The translations under genes and the position numbers were made by a program. A stretch of 64,000 bases of DNA from positions 117,548 to 181,547 of the forward strand of contig WELB01000004.1 of assembly GCA_009602725.1 (NCBI GenBank), given 5' to 3'. Below the pieces are notes generated by a model. That model made no database searches. It was not told the origin of the DNA and saw only the letters and a program-made list of their open reading frames with translations. Positions 59,521-64,000 of this stretch are shown here, piece by piece. Numbering within the stretch: the first letter of the stretch is position 1; the number at the start of each line of letters is the position of its first letter. This stretch comes from Spirogloea muscicola (Eukaryota > Streptophyta > Zygnematophyceae > Spirogloeales > Spirogloeaceae).

Positions 59521-59944
59521 AAAAAGTAGTGCAAAGAAATGGGGCTACATGAAACGAAGCCTAGGAGCCGGAAGACTGCCCATGCAGCTTCGTCGAGGCT
59601 GTCCCGTGCCAAACGAGCGAGTATGCTGCCTTTCACAGCCCCTGCCTTACATTGGAAGTGCTGTCGTTCCTCCCCACCGCCAGCGACGCTGATGGAGCCA
59701 TTTTGACAGCACTCTGGCAGTGGGCGTCGAGGCTAGGACCAAGTCCCTGGCTCGGCGGCCACCTTGTCAGCGTCAAGCTTCTTGGCGCAGCCGTGGGCGA
59801 CGATGTGGTGGCCATCGCCGCTGGTTTCTCCAAGTAATCAGGCAGGATCATGACATTGCCGGTCATCAGCAGCGTGGGGGTGGTTCAGTTGCACCAACAA
59901 TCATGGGCAACTGCTTGACTGCCGCTTGGGTGAGGGTTGTGAGA

Positions 59945-59978
59945 GGGTTGGGAGGAGGGGGGTGAGAAGGGGGGGGGG
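59945..59978 (+). other. Potential G-quadruplex: four G-runs, last run G10
   Basis: G-runs of 3, 3, 6 and 10 are separated by 2, 4 and 6 bases, fitting the G3+N1-7 pattern. The tract lies in non-coding sequence between VPS35 and POLD3. No function can be assigned. Confidence 0.6.
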
Positions 59979-61296
59979 TAGGAGAAAAGAAGCGCAAGAA
60001 GTCCTTGCATTGAGCTGCAAATTCTGAAAGACTGCTGCTGTTCAGAAGTGGAGTACAGTAGAGTAGAGCAGAGTACTCTGTAAAAGCTGACAAAAGCGTC
60101 GAGTGCACGTTTCTCCATTGGCGCCTGACTGCTACAAGTCGTCCAGAGATTCAGCTCCGTGTGAGCAGGCTTGAGCGATGCTGGCTAAGGAGAAAAGATG
60201 ATATTGGCTGGAAATACAGAACTCCCGTTGAAAGGATGTCACACCGACAATGTGCCACTGCAGAGCGCCTGGGAGTGCAGAGCAGACTCCCAGGAACCGG
60301 GGCAGATTGTGTGGCAAAGCTCTGGAATAGGTACAACGTGAAGATGGCAGGAGCCTTGCTAGAACGGGCTGCGATTATGTCCCTCAGCTTCCTGTGTAGC
60401 ACTGCTCGCTAAATACTTGACTTTGAAGCACTTCTGTGTTGGCCACTGCTTCCAGCTTGAGTTTCAAACTTGGCATCAAGACAGTTTCTGTCTTGTAGGG
60501 GGCTACAAGCAACTCGATTCCTGAGGCTCTTGGCTGCCTATTGTTCAGGCTGTGCTAGGTGGTCAGCTCTGCATGAGGTCAATTGAGCGACAGAGTTATG
60601 AGAAAGCACACTGCCAGCACCCAGAGACATCCAAGAACAGCCAATGCCGGCCTGTCAACTTGCACCAGCTCCTGTTATGCAGAGCTGAAGCACCTGCAGA
60701 ATCCACCTTCAAAGCCCGCACATCCGAACAACAGCAGTTGAGGGTGTCGAGTCCTACCTGGACATGGCTGCTCGCTTTGCTGGGTGGCTTGTCCTTTGCC
60801 CCTTGCTGATGTTGTCTTGCCCGGCTCGTCTGATGTCCTTGGGCTGGCCGGCTAGCTGTCATCGCTTGCTTCTAACTGCAGGCTTTTGTTCTTGACATGG
60901 GCCCCATGCAGGCCATCGTCACACCCAGTCGTGTGTGAGTGCTCCTGATAGGCCAAATCTGCATGCTGGCAATACGCCAAGTGTTTCCAACCCCTTGGTT
61001 GCCTTGATGCTGCACTGTCTAGACAGTCGCAGCCAGTCACAGTTGAGCTCTTAACATCAAAATCGTGACAAGGCATCTGCTTGCAGCCCTTTGACTTCGC
61101 CACAATAGAGTGCCGAATAAACACCTTCAACTTGCTGCAAGTGCCGAGTCCTCCTGGCCTTGTAAATGTGAAAGCGATTGCAAAAGCACGAGGGCTAGGA
61201 TGTAGGAGGATGGCGCATGACTTCCAGCATGCAGAGGCGCATGTATCTGTAGGGCCACGCCAGCTGGCTCAGCTTGCCTTCAAGAAGCTGCAGGTG

Positions 61297-63635
61297 CTAG
61301 CCCTTCTTGAAGAAGTTCATGATGTTGCCTTTCGGAGCAGCCTTGCCGCTCTTGGTGGCTCCTTTTGGCGTGACTTTGCCTGCAGCCGCGGGCTTTGCCA
61401 AGGGTTTTGCTGCTGGCGCATCTTGGCTGGGCCTGCATTCGCCAGAACGGGCAAGTCGTGTTTAGATTGATTGAGGTAGTGATGTGCACCGGAGTATTTT
61501 GGTGACTAAGTATGACTTTAGCATGCCGCAGTCTTGGTGATCGGCAGGAATTAGCACCACAGGAAATTCCTGTTAATTACAGGCTTGGTATAAGCTTGTC
61601 ATACTTGAGGGACGGTGGCCCACGCAGTGGCTCAGGGGGAGATGACTTGGGCGATATGGGGCATTCCTCGCCATCCACGCCCTCCCAGACCATGCGTGTA
61701 ACTGCATGCAAGCGAGATTTGTGAGCCGGCCCCCATATCAGAGCTTAGACATTACGGCCCACAGATAAGTAGGGTACAGTCATCAGACAAGGCAAGGCAG
61801 TCGGCGTCTATATCTGAGCAGGCTGTATGCAAGCTCCTGTGCCAGCTGTTAAGCTTAAGCCATAGTCAGGGCTAAGCTTAAGCCAGAGTCTGGGCTGGTG
61901 AGTGTAACCTTCTCTGCCTCGCTCGTCCATGACCGTCCGAAGGACCTTTCTGCGCTTGAATGTCCCAGGTGCATCTGCCACCTTCGCCTCATTCTGACCA
62001 GAGGCCTGCACGTTCACCTCGTGGAGTACATCTGGAGGGCTGACATTGTCCTGGCTACTCACAGCAGGCTCGGCCATGTGTCCCCCCTCATCGGCCGCAG
62101 GGTCTGAACATGCCGAGCTGATGAGCACCTTGGCACTGACAGGCGACTTCCCACTAAGGACGCCAACATCACTGTCAAATGCTCGATCAGAGTTCACAGG
62201 CTGAAGCGCACGGCGTGGGTGGTCATGCTCCTGCGCATCTCCTGGCTGCCCAGCCAAGGTGTCAGCATCGGCTGCAGCCGCCGGCCTTGACGGCAACTGC
62301 TTTCCCCAGAGGCTGGCGAGCGAAGCACCGCCACCATTCATGGTCCCCTGGGGCCTCTTCCTCCCTGTGGTGCAGCCGGCTTCGCAGATGGGCGCGCTGC
62401 ATTGTGCTCAGGCCCGTCCTTCGTACCATTGGCCTCTGGGGTCACGTCTGTTGGCTGCTGCAGCGCCACAGGCAACGGTTTCTCCCCCAACTCGGCTTGC
62501 ATTGCGGGGGCCGGCTTGGTCACGTCCGATGCAGGATTGGCCTGTGCGCTTCGAGCAGCTGCTGTATCAGCAGCGTGAGCCGGCCGTGCTTCTGAGGAGG
62601 CCACGCCGCTGAACCTGCAGCAGCGGCCACCACCAGTTCGCCAGCATCACATTGATGCCCCACCATTATCCTCTCAAAAATTGATGTTGACCCCGTTGAC
62701 AGTTGGAAAATTTTGAGATTGCTTTTGACTTGTGCAAGCTCAATCCTACGGACACCTGTTGTCCCACAGGCAGTTGTCGACGCGCCGGGCCTTGTTGAAG
62801 AGCTCCTCTGCTTGTATGAACTCGGCACTCCACAGTGCTGCCGCGTCCTTGGGGAGTGCCTGCTGGACGCTGTACACATGCACGGATGTAACCTCCGCCA
62901 TGGCGGCCTTGCACTCTGCGCAGCCATCATATGGAGGTGACCTCAGGTCACATCACTGCAAATCCGGCAAGGAAAACCTCCACGTTGCTCCTGCAGCCAA
63001 GCCGCAGGCAGGCATGCACGTCTCCTGCTGACAACCTCAGCCCGCGCAGTGCACCAGCAGCTGCTGACCTTCCAGCTTTCCCGAGGAGGTCAACTGCAGC
63101 GCATGGCTTTTGGGCGCCTCCTTAGTCCAGCCCGCGACGAGGTACGTAGCCTCCACACGCCCCTTGTGACTCTCAGCAAATTTGTACAGCACCCTGGCCC
63201 AGTCGTTGCAGCCATACGAAAATGTCAGGGTCTGTGCCGGTGAACTGGACATACAAACTCATTGACATGCCTGACCTTGCGGACTGCGTGACATGCTCAA
63301 TGCGGCTGCCTGCAGTGCACATTTCGGCTCAAGTGTTTGATAGGCAGGCTGCTGCAGGACCCTTCTTACTGCTTGGCAATGTCTGAGGGCAGCGAGAATG
63401 CGCGGCTGAGCCACTTGTACGACACCTGCGGCGGTGCATGTGCCCGCAGCGCAAGCAGGGCGCAAGCTGCAGTCAGGCCATGCCACAATGCGGCTCCTTG
63501 CCAGGTGCGGTCCTGCCGATTGGAGACTAGCAGACTGGGCCGATTGGCGGACGAGCCGGACGGGCTCACCACTCTGAGCTCGTCATGGACCAGCCTCTCC
63601 AGCTCCGCGAGAAGCTGCTGGAGGTTGGCGGCCAT
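61297..63635 (-). CDS. POLD3: DNA polymerase delta subunit 3 (p66/Pol32-like)
   Basis: Accessory subunit of replicative DNA polymerase delta that bridges the p50 subunit and PCNA. The first exons fit in phase: 63635-63570, 63425-63370, 63193 to about 63070 and 62915-62756. They give MAANLQQLLAELERLVHDEL, VSYKWLSRAFSLPSDIAKQ, VLYKFAESHKG, ATYLVAGWTK and VTSVHVYSVQQALPKDA, colinear with the human winged-helix domain. A disordered Ala/Pro-rich middle follows (about 62620-61990). It ends in KRRKVLRTVMDERGRE, the conserved basic motif of POLD3. The last exon ends in a PCNA-binding motif, GNIMNFFKKG, with TAG at 61299-61297. Lys replaces the usual Gln at the first position of that motif. Exons between 61900 and 61440 are not resolved. 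Confidence 0.9.
61850..61895. repeat. Two-copy 23-base direct repeat at a POLD3 exon edge
   Basis: TAAGCTTAAGCCATAGTC and TAAGCTTAAGCCAGAGTC start two adjacent 23-base units. They lie just 3' (in gene direction) of the conserved basic motif exon of POLD3, around or beyond its probable splice donor. Confidence 0.75.
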
Positions 63636-63756
63636 GGAGGCCGACGGAGGACGACAATCACTCGACCACGGTGGAGGGCCTGGTCGGCTTCAGCCGGCGG
63701 CCCATCGCCAGCTCGTCTGCGCTTTGCAACGCTTGCCCTGCACAGGCACCTCAGCC
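63636..63756. promoter_or_regulatory. Putative short bidirectional promoter, POLD3 and right-edge gene
   Basis: Only 121 GC-rich bases separate the POLD3 start on the minus strand from an ATG in strong context on the plus strand. The promoter role rests on this geometry and on the similar GC-rich 5' ends seen elsewhere in the window. No TATA box is seen. Confidence 0.35.
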
Positions 63757-64000
63757 ATGGCCCGCCCCCTGTCCTTGCTCTGCGCCGCCGCAGCTAGGTC
63801 TGGCGGGCCCTCGGCTTGGCGCCCGCAGCGTGACAGCGAAGGCAATGAGCGCGGGTTCCCAGCTGAGGCTCTCGCTGCCTGCCGCAGAAGCGGCGCAGGA
63901 GCGGCAGCGGCGGCGGCCAGCGAGCGCTCCGGCCGCCCGGGCCGCCACGCGCGGCGGGGCCTGCTTGTGCTGGAGTCTCAGCGCCCGCCCCCGCCACGCT
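63757..64000 (+). CDS. N-terminal part of an unidentified protein, runs off the window
   Basis: The ATG at 63757 sits in an ideal context (CAGCCATGGC). The frame stays open for 81 codons to the window edge. The first residues, MARPLSLLCAAAARSGGPS, are hydrophobic and Ala/Ser/Arg-rich like an organelle-targeting peptide; the rest is Arg/Ala/Gly-rich with no recognised domain. A possible donor (GGTCTGG) near 63798 could shorten the exon. High GC makes chance open frames common, so this may instead be 5' leader of POLD3. Confidence 0.35.
   Translation, partial: MARPLSLLCAAAARSGGPSAWRPQRDSEGNERGFPAEALAACRRSGAGAAAAAASERSGRPGRHARRGLLVLESQRPPPPR

Larger units (their letters stand above)
59125..61296. 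other. Intergenic stretch of about 2.2 kb, VPS35 promoter side, with repeats
   Basis: No recognised protein family in either strand. A member of the 4.4-4.9 kb repeat family lies at about 59205-59520 and a G-run cluster at 59945-59978. Forward frames at 59652-59837, 60552-60809 and 61081-61470 are open but show no family features; the last is antisense to the end of POLD3. TATAAAAGGCC on the plus strand near 59240 could belong to an unrecognised plus-strand transcript. Confidence 0.5.

Noticed and set aside
61081-61470. 130-codon plus-strand open frame
   Set aside because: It overlaps the last POLD3 exon in antisense, where the minus-strand PCNA-binding motif and stop are clear.

Overview
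The window is nuclear DNA from a eukaryote. Its genes carry many short GT-AG introns, and the proteins are a deep eukaryotic set: PUS10, midasin, VPS35 and POLD3. Plant-type quinone oxidoreductases, a LeuD-type isopropylmalate isomerase small subunit with a transit-like leader, and CCCTAAA-type motifs point to a green plant lineage. A chlorophyte alga, perhaps a trebouxiophyte, is my best guess; the species is not identified. No bacterial operon, CRISPR array, tRNA, rRNA or intact transposon was recognised.

Layout, left to right: (1) a histidine acid phosphatase, + strand, from about 317 to 2794, 5' end uncertain; (2) about 2.6 kb without a recognised gene, holding repeats; (3) quinone oxidoreductase copy 1 (+, 5426-7919) facing copy 2 (-, 8538 to about 10200) tail to tail, with the same intron positions; (4) PUS10 pseudouridine synthase (+, 10961-15915), head to head with copy 2; (5) midasin/MDN1 (-, 16420 to at least 50111), a 33.7 kb gene filling half the window, with six AAA modules, a linker, an acidic region and a C-terminal MIDAS domain; (6) a 430-base assembly gap; (7) the isopropylmalate isomerase small subunit (+, 50542-52135); (8) the retromer core VPS35 (-, 52442-59124); (9) about 2.2 kb without a recognised gene, with a repeat related to the one at 4.4-4.9 kb; (10) the DNA polymerase delta subunit POLD3 (-, 61297-63635); (11) an open frame with a strong start context running off the right edge (+, from 63757).

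The genes are unrelated housekeeping functions: ribosome biogenesis (midasin), tRNA modification (PUS10), leucine synthesis, endosomal sorting, DNA replication, lipid or phosphate metabolism and quinone or enone reduction. Their order looks like ordinary compact nuclear packing. Strands alternate strongly, giving head-to-head and tail-to-tail pairs. Most 5' ends sit in GC-rich islands while gene bodies are less GC-rich. Three 5'-proximal non-coding stretches carry degenerate telomere-like (CCCTAAA/CCCTGAA) sequence, including perfect telo-box motifs near PUS10 and midasin. I found no convincing undescribed system. The most interesting items are the inverted oxidoreductase pair, the telo-box-like islands, the promoter-proximal repeat family, a GC-AG intron and an 18-base microexon in PUS10, and the unannotated divergent gene start at the right edge.
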